Shown here: positions 1 to 6,379 of the stretch, piece after piece
How positions within the stretch are numbered: the first letter of the stretch is position 1
How the letters are laid out: every line of letters begins with the position of its first letter
DNA from: Prevotella sp. CAG:1185
GTDB lineage: Bacteria; Bacteroidota; Bacteroidia; Bacteroidales; Bacteroidaceae
Length of the DNA stretch: 8,995 bases
Assembly (NCBI GenBank): GCA_000436695.1
Contig: HF992514.1
Coordinates: forward strand, 1 to 8,995
Reading direction: 5' to 3'
Position numbers and translations under genes: made by a program
The notes under the pieces: model-generated
Told to the model about the DNA's origin: nothing
Seen by the model: only the letters and a program-made list of their open reading frames with translations
Database searches by the model: none

Positions 1-15
1 GCAATAATACAAAAT

Positions 16-66
16 AAGTCGGTCTGACTGAACCGAAACAATGACTTTGGAACGTCAGACCGACTT
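16..66. terminator. Long hairpin, probable bidirectional terminator
   Basis: A perfect 13-bp inverted repeat (16-28 against 54-66) encloses a 25-nt loop. On the plus strand the right arm runs into five T residues (65-69). On the minus strand the stem is followed by a T-rich stretch, TTATTTTG. It lies about 200 nt beyond the rseP stop codon and is the first strong terminator-like structure met by minus-strand transcription, so it probably ends the rseP operon. It may also end a plus-strand gene left of the window. The 25-nt loop is long for an intrinsic terminator. The termination role is inferred from structure alone. Confidence 0.6.
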
Positions 67-193
67 TTTATCTTCTAATCATATTAAATGTCAGGAGCTT
101 TGACTGCAAGTAACGCGCTGTCTTTTTTATGTTGAAGAACAGGGCGTAATTAAATCAAAATGTTTATTTGTTTTGAAATAACAAGGAATATTG

Positions 194-264
194 CTTTAAC
201 TACTTTTCAAAACAATGTATTTGACTCTAACTTCTTTAACTACTCTAACTCCTTTAACTCCTAA
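194..264 (+). repeat. 9-bp tandem repeat block A, 3' of rseP
   Basis: On the plus strand this pyrimidine-rich block is made of nonamers of the form TAACTNCTY. The core at 220-264 is TTTGACTC, then TAACTTCTT, TAACTACTC, TAACTCCTT and TAACTCCTAA. A partial unit lies upstream at 194-207, separated from the core by a short A/T-rich spacer. The core matches block E (8156-8200) at 44 of 45 positions. It ends 7 nt from the rseP stop codon, so the rseP transcript would carry the purine-rich complement in its 3' untranslated region. No coding function is apparent. Confidence 0.85.
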
Positions 265-271
265 TTTATAA

Positions 272-1651
272 TTACATGTATCCCAGCCATCTGAGAATAT
301 CGTTCAGGTTGGCGACAACCATAAGGAGAATCAGTATTCCGAAGCCTACGTATTCAGCCCTTATAAGGAAATTCTCGCTCGGCTTGCGGCGTGTAATAAT
401 CTCGTAGAGCAAGAAAAGCACGTGTCCGCCATCGAGGGCAGGGATAGGCAGGATGTTCATGAACGCCAGGATGATGCTGAGGAATGCAGTCATACGCCAG
501 AACATCATCCAGTCCCATGTAGGCGGGAACAGGCTGCCGATAGATCCGAAGCCTCCGAGCGACTTTGCGCCGTCGGCCGTGAACACATACTTCAGGTCGT
601 CTACATATCCACGCAGCACGTCGATACCGTATTTTATTCCGGCAGGGAAACTCTCGAAGAATCCGTATTCAATCTTTTCGGGCTGATAGTAAGTGCCGAG
701 GAAAGTGCGGCCTACTCCTAAGGTAAGGTCGGGGTTGAGCACCATCTTCACGGTGTCGCGCTTCTCTGGCGAAGCCTTATGGCAGAACACTACGGTTGTT
801 GTGCGCACCTTCATGCTGTCCTTGTGAGTCTTGGCAACGCTTATCATGTCGTTCATTACGGCAATCTGGTCGTCAAATTCGTTCCATGAGTCAATGCTCT
901 TGCCGTTGATGGCGAGCAGTTTGTCGCCCTTCAGCATGCCTGCCTTTGCCGCAGGCGAGTCAGGCATAATGCTGTCTATGTCGGCAGGAATGAACGGCTT
1001 AACGAATACGGGCTGCTCTTTGAGCATGGTTAGCAGGCTCATGTCCTCGGGCATGGTTAGCTTTATCTCCTTGCCCTGACGCAGCACGGTCACGGTCTGT
1101 GCGTTGGCTATGTCGCGATACATGTCAACATCAAATTCCTTCAGTGTGTTCTCGTTGGTGCGCAGCAGTATGTCGCCGTCCTTGAAACCAATCTTCTTGG
1201 CGGCGTCGTTAAACTTCATACCCATCGTCATCTTGTCCAGGCGATAGTAAGAGTCGCCCCATGTGTATAGCACCATTGAATAGATAAACAGCGCGAGGAG
1301 GAAGTTTACGAGCACTCCGCCCACCATAATCAGCAGTCGCTGCCATGCCGGTTTGGAGCGGAACTCCCACGGCTGCGCCGGCTTTTTCATCTGTTCGGTA
1401 TCGAACGATTCGTCTATCATTCCCGCAATCTTGCAGTAGCCGCCTAACGGAAGCCAGCCCACGCCGTATGTGGTGTCGCTCTTCTTTGGCTTAAATTCAA
1501 AGAGGTGGAACCAAGGGTCGAAGAACAAGTAAAACTTTTCAACCCTTACGCCGAAAAGTTTTGCAAAGAAGAAATGGCCGCCTTCGTGGAGCAGCACCAA
1601 AATAGAGATTGCCAGCATAAACTGGAGCAGTCTTATCAGAAATATTTCCAT
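272..1651 (-). CDS. rseP: RIP metalloprotease RseP (site-2 protease family)
   Basis: 459-residue membrane zinc protease of the site-2 protease family, which cleaves transmembrane segments of anti-sigma factors and leftover signal peptides in the inner membrane. The zinc motif HEGGH (22-26) lies in the first membrane segment. The family GxxPLGGY motif is at about 65-72. A second hydrophobic segment spans about 104-130. Two PDZ-like regions follow, a weak one at about 140-205 and a clearer one at about 225-310 with a SPAAKAG core. The C-terminal membrane part holds the third active-site motif, N399 through LDG (406-408), and a last helix at about 436-450. The length is typical of the family. 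It is the last gene of the minus-strand cluster, about 100 nt after dxr, an order common in Bacteroidales. The start at 1651 places HExxH in the usual position. No Shine-Dalgarno is visible. The substrate in this organism is unknown. Confidence 0.95.
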   Translation of the reverse strand: MEIFLIRLLQFMLAISILVLLHEGGHFFFAKLFGVRVEKFYLFFDPWFHLFEFKPKKSDTTYGVGWLPLGGYCKIAGMIDESFDTEQMKKPAQPWEFRSKPAWQRLLIMVGGVLVNFLLALFIYSMVLYTWGDSYYRLDKMTMGMKFNDAAKKIGFKDGDILLRTNENTLKEFDVDMYRDIANAQTVTVLRQGKEIKLTMPEDMSLLTMLKEQPVFVKPFIPADIDSIMPDSPAAKAGMLKGDKLLAINGKSIDSWNEFDDQIAVMNDMISVAKTHKDSMKVRTTTVVFCHKASPEKRDTVKMVLNPDLTLGVGRTFLGTYYQPEKIEYGFFESFPAGIKYGIDVLRGYVDDLKYVFTADGAKSLGGFGSIGSLFPPTWDWMMFWRMTAFLSIILAFMNILPIPALDGGHVLFLLYEIITRRKPSENFLIRAEYVGFGILILLMVVANLNDILRWLGYM

Positions 1652-1677
1652 GTCTTTGTTTACTTAAATATCCCTTT

Positions 1678-1695
1678 TGCGGCATGGCTGCCGCA
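1678..1695 (-). other. GC-rich hairpin in the dxr-rseP gap
   Basis: A perfect 7-bp stem (TGCGGCA at 1678-1684 against TGCCGCA at 1689-1695) with a 4-nt loop, bordered by a CCC and a GGG that could extend the pairing across a bulge. It sits about 27-44 nt before the rseP start in otherwise A/T-rich DNA. Neither strand has a T run directly after it, so it is not a classical intrinsic terminator. It could be an mRNA processing or stability element that separates rseP expression from dxr. The role is inference. Confidence 0.45.
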
Positions 1696-1754
1696 GGGGA
1701 ATTGTTTTGCTTTTAGATATAATTATGTTGTCAGTCTTATTAAATTATTCCGTC

Positions 1755-2912
1755 TCAGTGAGCTTCCAGCAGTTCTGTTGCCACGCGCCTTGCTTCGGCG
1801 TCAGTGTTTATGTAGGTGTCATAGTCGGGCGTGCTGCTGAAACTTACTTGGTTCATAGTCTTCTCTATGATATCGCTCATCTGCATGAAACCGCACTTAT
1901 CCTCGAGGAATCCGCGGTTGACAATCTCGTTGGCAGCGTTGACAATGCACGGCATGTTGCCGCCCTTCTTTATAGCCTCGAAGGCAAGCGCCAGGCAGCG
2001 GAACTTGTCTAAGTCAGGCTCAAAGAACTCAAGAGGCTGTTTGAACAGGTCGAGACGGCCTTCGCTGAGATGAATTCGGTCGGGATAAGTCAAAGCATAT
2101 TGTATGGGCAGGCGCATGTCGGGCACTCCGAGCTGTGCCTTCACGGCTCCGTCGACAAACTGCACGGCGCTGTGGACGATGCTCTGCGGATGGATAAGCA
2201 CCTGAATCTTGTCGGCAGGAACGCCGAAAAGCCATTTAGCCTCGATAACCTCAAAGCCTTTGTTCATCATCGTAGCACTGTCAATGGTTATCTTTGCTCC
2301 CATGTGCCATGTGGGATGCTTCAGGGCGTCTGCCTTGGTGACGGTGGCAAGCTGCTCCTTTGTGAAGTTGCGGAACGGGCCGCCTGAAGCCGTGAGCAAT
2401 ATCTTCTCTATCTCGTTGTCGCCTTCACCGACAAGGCTCTGGAATATTGCCGAGTGTTCGCTGTCAACCGGGATGATTGGCGCGCGGTATTTCTTTGAAA
2501 GCTCGCATATCAGCTCTCCTGCAACAACAAGAGTCTCCTTGTTGGCAAGGCATATCTTTTTATGAGCCTTGATGGCATGTATCGTGGGGCTTAGTCCGGC
2601 AAAGCCAACCATGGCCGTAAGCACCATGTCTATCGGACCTGCTTCCACTATTTCGTCAATGGCCTGTTTTCCGGCGTACACCTTGATGTCGGGCATATCG
2701 CTGAGCAGGCTTTTAAGTTCCTCGTATTTATCTTCGTTGGCAATAACCACAGCCGCGGGATTGTATCGGCGCGCCTGTTCTGCCAGTTCTTTCACTCTGT
2801 TGTTGGCCGTCAGGCAGTAAGCCTCGAAAAGGTCAGGATGCTCGTCGATAACCTGAAGAGCCTGTGTGCCTATCGAGCCTGTTGAACCGAGAATGGCTAT
2901 TTGTTTCTTCAT
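1755..2912 (-). CDS. dxr: 1-deoxy-D-xylulose 5-phosphate reductoisomerase
   Basis: 385-residue cytoplasmic enzyme of the MEP isoprenoid pathway. It converts 1-deoxy-D-xylulose 5-phosphate to 2-C-methyl-D-erythritol 4-phosphate using NADPH and a divalent metal, and is the target of fosmidomycin. The sequence shows the N-terminal NADPH loop GSTGSIG (9-15), NKET (124-127), the metal-binding PVDSEH with D150 and E152, the substrate-binding TASGGPF (174-180), the flexible-loop motif HPTWHMG (199-205) and MNKGFE ending in the third metal ligand E221. The C-terminal helical domain is complete. Length is normal for the family. It lies between rimM and rseP with gaps of about 100 nt each side. Codon use and composition match its neighbours. 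The MEP product feeds undecaprenyl phosphate, linking it to the murA step of cell-wall synthesis encoded nearby. Confidence 0.98.
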   Translation of the reverse strand: MKKQIAILGSTGSIGTQALQVIDEHPDLFEAYCLTANNRVKELAEQARRYNPAAVVIANEDKYEELKSLLSDMPDIKVYAGKQAIDEIVEAGPIDMVLTAMVGFAGLSPTIHAIKAHKKICLANKETLVVAGELICELSKKYRAPIIPVDSEHSAIFQSLVGEGDNEIEKILLTASGGPFRNFTKEQLATVTKADALKHPTWHMGAKITIDSATMMNKGFEVIEAKWLFGVPADKIQVLIHPQSIVHSAVQFVDGAVKAQLGVPDMRLPIQYALTYPDRIHLSEGRLDLFKQPLEFFEPDLDKFRCLALAFEAIKKGGNMPCIVNAANEIVNRGFLEDKCGFMQMSDIIEKTMNQVSFSSTPDYDTYINTDAEARRVATELLEAH

Positions 2913-3013
2913 ATAATCTTAAAATCTCACAACTTCTAAATATGTTTCTCTTGTCTTTCGCCGTTTCTTATCGTGTGTCGTGTCCGTTCCGGCCGTATAG
3001 CCGCGGCGTTATG

Positions 3014-3541
3014 TCAGTCAAGGTCGAGAAGTCCTTCGGGCAGGTCGACAACGATAAAATGCTTTTCGGTGTCGATGTCTACGATGAAGTCTTCAGATGC
3101 CGGTATCATAATCTCCTTGCCGTCGGGCGTCTCTACGTTGAAGAGAGTGTTGACCGTAGAATAGTCAACCGACTTGACGGTGCCTATAAGGCTGTTGTCG
3201 TTGTTGGCATCAAGCAGTTTGAAGTTTTCGGCTTCGTTGAGCGACATGTCCTCACGGCCATCTTCAGAGAGCTTGCGACTGAAATAGACGTCGCAGCCCG
3301 TAAGCTCCTGTGCCTGCTCCTTGGTGTCGATGTCGCAAAACTTCACCAGTGCCGTCTCGTCGCTCTTGAATCTGTATTCCTCAAAAAAGAAAGGAACAAG
3401 TATACCGTCGATGAGCAGCACAAGATAGTCGGCGTCAACTCTGTCGAACACATCGTCCTCAAACATCAGCGACACTTCGCCTTTCACTCCGTGTGGCTTG
3501 CCTATCTTGCCAATCTTGAAAACTTCTTCTTGTCTTATCAT
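3014..3541 (-). CDS. rimM: 16S rRNA processing / ribosome maturation factor RimM
   Basis: 175-residue cytoplasmic assembly factor for the 30S ribosomal subunit; family members bind ribosomal protein S19 and help mature the 16S rRNA head domain. The N-terminal RimM domain opens with the signature IGKIGKPHGVKGEV (10-23). A PRC-barrel domain follows at about 100-173, with IPASEDFIVDID (147-158) and the usual LPEGLLDL ending. The length is close to the E. coli protein. In many bacteria rimM sits with rpsP and trmD. Here it follows murA after a 19-nt gap and precedes dxr, the arrangement I expect in Bacteroidales. The start at 3541 leaves a short stretch before the signature and is the only sensible one. 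Co-transcription with murA is inferred from the short gap. Confidence 0.95.
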   Translation of the reverse strand: MIRQEEVFKIGKIGKPHGVKGEVSLMFEDDVFDRVDADYLVLLIDGILVPFFFEEYRFKSDETALVKFCDIDTKEQAQELTGCDVYFSRKLSEDGREDMSLNEAENFKLLDANNDNSLIGTVKSVDYSTVNTLFNVETPDGKEIMIPASEDFIVDIDTEKHFIVVDLPEGLLDLD

Positions 3542-3560
3542 TGCTGTTGATGTTTTGCTG

Positions 3561-4874
3561 TTATTGTCCGCTTATGCGCTCAATCTTTGCTCCGAGCTTG
3601 TTGAGTCGTGCCTCAATGTCCTCGTATCCGCGGTCAATCTGCGCAATGTTGTCTATGCGGCTTGTGCCGTTGGCGCTCATTGCGGCTATGAGCAGCGCAA
3701 TGCCGGCGCGGATGTCAGGACTCGTCATACGTCCTGCGCGCAGTCTTATCTTGTGGTCGTGTCCTACGACAACGGCTCTGTGCGGGTCGCAAAGTATTAT
3801 CTGCGCTCCCATGTCAATAAGCTTGTCGACAAAGAACAGTCGGCTCTCGAACATCTTCTGATGGAACAGCACGCTGCCCCTTGCCTGAGTAGCCACGACG
3901 AGCAGCACCGACAGCAGGTCGGGCGTGAGTCCGGGCCACGGCGCGTCAGACAGTGTCATTATTGAGCCGTCGATGAACGAGTCGATTTCGTAGTGATCCA
4001 TGTGCGGTATAATGAGGTCGTCGTTCTCAGTGTCAATCTTTACGCCGAGACGTCTGAACGAGTCGGGTATGATGCCGAGGTTGCGCAGCGACACGTTCTT
4101 TATGCGTATGCCGTTGCCCACCATGGCAGCCATGCCAATGAACGAGCCAACTTCAATCATGTCGGGCAGAATCTTGTGCTCGGCTCCGTGGAGCGACTTT
4201 ACGCCAACGATGGTGAGCAGGTTAGACGCTATGCCGCTGATGCGTGCTCCCATGCGGTTGAGCAGGTGGCACAGCTGCTGTATGTAAGGCTCACATGCAG
4301 CATTGTATATTGTTGTTGTGCCTTCGGCCAAAACCGAAGCCATGATGATGTTTGCAGTACCTGTAACAGAAGCCTCGTCGAGCAGCATGTAGCATCCCTT
4401 GAGCTTCTTGCCGGTTATCTCGAATGTCTTTCGCTCGTCGTTATGCTTGAATTTTGCTCCCAGGTTCTTGAATCCCAGGAAGTGAGTGTCGAGTCTGCGG
4501 CGTCCTATCTTGTCTCCTCCCGGCTTAGTCACAACTGCTTTGCCGAATCGTGCCAGCAGCGGTCCGATCATGAGCACGCTGCCCCTGAGCGACGCACACT
4601 TGCGTATAAATTCGTCGCTCTCGAGATATCCGAGATTAATATTCTCCGCCTTGAACGAATATTCGTTTCTGCTGATGCGTTCCACCGTAACCCCGATGTC
4701 AGTCAGCAGTTTTATCAGGTTGTTGACGTCGAGAATGTCCGGAATGTTCTTAATCCTCACCTCTTCGGGTGTCAGCAGCGCGGCGCAGATCACTTCGAGT
4801 GCCTCGTTCTTAGCACCTTGCGGGGTTATAGTTCCGCTCAGCGCGTGTCCGCCTTCTATGATGAAAGATTCCAT
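3561..4874 (-). CDS. murA: UDP-N-acetylglucosamine 1-carboxyvinyltransferase, Cys-to-Asp form
   Basis: 437-residue enzyme for the first committed step of peptidoglycan synthesis: it transfers enolpyruvate from phosphoenolpyruvate to UDP-GlcNAc in the cytoplasm. It has the two-lobed EPSP-synthase fold. Visible residues are K22 and N23 in the N-terminal AKNEALEVI motif, R97 in LRGS, R126 in IGRRR, D319 in PWPGLTPD and R389 in SPDIRAG. These match the E. coli catalytic set. The exception is the active-site loop: the family Cys (Cys115 in E. coli, PGGC) is Asp here (PGGD, D121, codon at 4512-4514). Natural Asp forms, for example in mycobacteria and Chlamydia, are active but not alkylated by fosfomycin. 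The protein is slightly longer than E. coli MurA (419 residues). It lies 32 nt after the DUF4290 gene and 19 nt before rimM, probably in one operon. Confidence 0.97.
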   Translation of the reverse strand: MESFIIEGGHALSGTITPQGAKNEALEVICAALLTPEEVRIKNIPDILDVNNLIKLLTDIGVTVERISRNEYSFKAENINLGYLESDEFIRKCASLRGSVLMIGPLLARFGKAVVTKPGGDKIGRRRLDTHFLGFKNLGAKFKHNDERKTFEITGKKLKGCYMLLDEASVTGTANIIMASVLAEGTTTIYNAACEPYIQQLCHLLNRMGARISGIASNLLTIVGVKSLHGAEHKILPDMIEVGSFIGMAAMVGNGIRIKNVSLRNLGIIPDSFRRLGVKIDTENDDLIIPHMDHYEIDSFIDGSIMTLSDAPWPGLTPDLLSVLLVVATQARGSVLFHQKMFESRLFFVDKLIDMGAQIILCDPHRAVVVGHDHKIRLRAGRMTSPDIRAGIALLIAAMSANGTSRIDNIAQIDRGYEDIEARLNKLGAKIERISGQ

Positions 4875-4879
4875 TTTTC

Positions 4880-4903
4880 AGTGGTTTGGTTAGTGGTTTT
4901 GTT
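4880..4903 (-). repeat. 12-bp tandem duplication in the murA leader
   Basis: Two adjacent 12-nt copies, agtggtttggtt (4880-4891) and agtggttttgtt (4892-4903), differ at one position. They fill most of the 32-nt gap between the DUF4290 stop and the murA start. In the mRNA this gives a C/A-rich leader without a Shine-Dalgarno sequence, ending 5 nt before the murA ATG. It may be a simple slippage duplication; an effect on murA translation is possible but unproven. Confidence 0.5.
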
Positions 4904-4906
4904 GCA

Positions 4907-5503
4907 TTATCTTCTCTTGCGCCTTCTCTCTCCAGGCTCTTTCAGACTGCCCACGTTAAACTTGAACGTGTCGAGGTCGAGCTGTATCTTCCCATCGGTG
5001 AAGCGTGCCAGGTCAGAAGCTATCTTTTCGTCATCGCTTGAGCCGTGGCTCCATTGTATAAGATTGCGCTTCATCTGGTTTGCGGTGAGTCTTGTCAGCT
5101 CGTCGCGCTCCGGTCCCGGTTCCATGTTCATCAGCTTGTCAAACAGTTCGAACACCATGCTGCCATAGTGCTTTATCGGATTTTTCTGTTTGGGATAGTC
5201 CATGGGATGAGGCTTTGTGGTAATGCTCTTGGCCTCGTTGATGTCCACCGGATAATCGATGTCGAGCTTAAAGTCGCTCATTATGGCCAGATGGTCCCAC
5301 AGCTTCTGCTTGTAGTCAATGTTCTCTCTGTTCTGCGGGAACATGCGCTCCATGATGCATATAATGGTCTCGGCGCATTTCTGTCGCTCGTCTCTGTCTT
5401 TGAGCGTCATGGCGTAGTCAACCATCTTCTGCACCTCGCGTCCGTATTCGGGCAGAGTGAGCTTCTTGCGCTGTGTATTGTAGTCTAATCCGTCGATTTC
5501 CAT
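4907..5503 (-). CDS. DUF4290 family protein, function unknown
   Basis: 198-residue protein that I recognise as the Bacteroidetes-restricted DUF4290 family from its opening LDYNTQRKKL and the following LPEYGREVQKMV (about 17-28). No catalytic motif, signal peptide or membrane segment is visible, so it is probably cytoplasmic. The N-terminal half looks mostly helical and charged, with a region around 80-100 rich in Asp (DFKLDIDYPVDI). The C-terminus ends in a basic tail, GERRRKRR, which could contact nucleic acid or acidic lipid; that is speculation. It is encoded 32 nt upstream of murA on the same strand, probably as first gene of the murA-rimM-dxr-rseP operon, with a possible promoter just upstream. 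The conserved position suggests a housekeeping role tied to the envelope or the ribosome. I cannot assign a function. Confidence 0.85.
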   Translation of the reverse strand: MEIDGLDYNTQRKKLTLPEYGREVQKMVDYAMTLKDRDERQKCAETIICIMERMFPQNRENIDYKQKLWDHLAIMSDFKLDIDYPVDINEAKSITTKPHPMDYPKQKNPIKHYGSMVFELFDKLMNMEPGPERDELTRLTANQMKRNLIQWSHGSSDDEKIASDLARFTDGKIQLDLDTFKFNVGSLKEPGERRRKRR

Positions 5504-5527
5504 TTCTTTCTTGATTAATTTGAATTT

Positions 5528-5535
5528 TAAAAGTA
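5528..5535 (-). promoter_or_regulatory. Possible -7 box for the DUF4290-murA operon
   Basis: On the minus strand TACTTTTA matches the Bacteroidetes -7 element TAnnTTTG at all but the last base. It lies 25 nt before the DUF4290 start, which would give a leader of about 18 nt, similar to those inferred for tsaB and yicC. No TTTG -33 box is visible at the expected distance, so support is weak. The 96-nt gap after tsaB makes a separate promoter plausible. Confidence 0.35.
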
Positions 5536-5599
5536 GTGTTCTTGTCTTGCTCTGTCTTCCACGGCAGTGCGCTTTGTCACTGTAGCCGTCGTTGCCGAC

Positions 5600-6289
5600 T
5601 TAAAGCAGTTTCTTTGGCGTCTTGGCCACAAAGTCCTTCAGATAGAAGGGCACGAAGTAGGCCACGTCTTCAAAATTTTCGAGCGCCATGCGCTTTTCGG
5701 CCAGCGGGAACATGTTTTTAGCCAGCGGCTCAATGCCTTTTAACAGCACGGCGTTGGGGTGGTTGATGGCCTCGATGCACTTGCATGCTCCGTTTCCGAA
5801 GAAATACACCTTGCCTTTGTCGAGAAACTCTTTGTATGTGTCGGCGTCAACCACGTCGGCCTGCACGCCCCTTACCTCCTTGAGCGAGCGGTCGTATATG
5901 GCCGAATACACCTCCATGCGGCGTGCGTCGAGCATAGGGCAGAGCAGCGCTCCGGGTTCTGGCTCGTGAGTAAGCAGCACCGGTACGGTGAGCAGCTCGA
6001 GCGTAGGCACAGCAATGAGCTTTATGTTGCGTCCGTAGCATATTCCCTTTGCCATCGACACGCCGATGCGCAGTCCGGTGTAAGAGCCCGGTCCGCAGCT
6101 TACTGCCACTGCGTCGAGCGGTATGGCATGGCTGTCAGCGAATGAAATAGCTTCGTCTACAAATATTCCGAGTTTTACTGCATGATTGGGGCCGCTATGG
6201 TCTTCTTTACTGAATATGCAGGCGCCGTCCTGGCTTACTGCCACCGAACACACGTTGGTGCTCGTCTCAATATTTAAAATACACGACAT
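5600..6289 (-). CDS. tsaB: tRNA threonylcarbamoyladenosine biosynthesis protein TsaB
   Basis: 229-residue cytoplasmic ASKHA-fold protein. It is the non-catalytic partner of TsaD in making t6A at position 37 of ANN-decoding tRNAs, and TsaD-TsaB-TsaE form the bacterial complex. The N-terminal strand-turn-strand ILNIETSTNVCSVAV (4-18) and the GPGSYTGLRIG motif (66-76) are diagnostic. Length matches E. coli TsaB (231). The open frame extends upstream to 6388, but I chose the ATG at 6289. The residues before it are unlike the family, the upstream stretch overlaps the divergent promoter region and the yicC start, and a TATTTTTG box lies about 29 nt upstream of 6289. No tsaD or tsaE is nearby. It is divergent from yicC and 96 nt upstream of the DUF4290 gene, so it may be transcribed alone or as the head of the whole minus-strand cluster. 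Confidence 0.95.
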   Translation of the reverse strand: MSCILNIETSTNVCSVAVSQDGACIFSKEDHSGPNHAVKLGIFVDEAISFADSHAIPLDAVAVSCGPGSYTGLRIGVSMAKGICYGRNIKLIAVPTLELLTVPVLLTHEPEPGALLCPMLDARRMEVYSAIYDRSLKEVRGVQADVVDADTYKEFLDKGKVYFFGNGACKCIEAINHPNAVLLKGIEPLAKNMFPLAEKRMALENFEDVAYFVPFYLKDFVAKTPKKLL

Positions 6290-6317
6290 AATTAAAAATA
6301 TCTTCTTAAATAAAGTG

Positions 6318-6325
6318 CAAAAATA
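6318..6325 (-). promoter_or_regulatory. -7 promoter box for tsaB
   Basis: On the minus strand TATTTTTG is a full match to the Bacteroidetes -7 consensus TAnnTTTG. It lies about 29 nt upstream of the tsaB ATG at 6289, predicting a leader of roughly 20-25 nt. No clear TTTG -33 box is seen at about 20 nt upstream; that position falls on the -7 box of the opposing yicC promoter. The transcription start is inferred. Confidence 0.6.
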
Positions 6326-6347
6326 CTCTTTTTTCCGAAGAAATATG

Positions 6348-6355
6348 TACTTTTG
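6348..6355 (+). promoter_or_regulatory. -7 promoter box for yicC
   Basis: TACTTTTG on the plus strand is a full match to TAnnTTTG. It lies 25 nt upstream of the chosen yicC ATG at 6380, predicting a leader of about 20 nt. This argues against the upstream in-frame ATG at 6353, which lies inside the box. A -33 box is not obvious. With the tsaB box it forms an imperfect inverted repeat (6316-6326 against 6347-6357, one mismatch in 11). Confidence 0.65.
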
Positions 6356-6379
6356 CATAAATTTAACTACAAAAGTGTT

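Noticed and set aside
114..146. Hairpin downstream of rseP (CGCGCTGT against ACAGGGCG)
   Set aside because: One mismatch in 8 bp, a 17-nt loop and no T run on the minus strand. It is too weak to call next to the much stronger hairpin at 16-66.
2864..3550. Open frame of 228 codons on the plus strand over rimM
   Set aside because: It is antisense to rimM, which has both family domains. The composition is what the complement of a real gene gives, and there is no promoter or family match.
3993..5168. Open frame of 391 codons on the plus strand
   Set aside because: It lies antisense to murA and the DUF4290 gene. The translation shows no recognisable motif, while the opposite strand encodes proteins with full catalytic signatures. 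It is a by-product of codon bias.
5561..5598. Possible terminator after tsaB (CAGTG/CACTG and CGGCA/TGCCG stems)
   Set aside because: The stems are only 5 bp, share bases with each other, and are not followed by T residues on the minus strand.
6353..6379. Longer N-terminus for YicC starting at 6353
   Set aside because: The ATG lies within the predicted -7 box, and family proteins begin at the MIxSMTGYGK motif, encoded from 6380.
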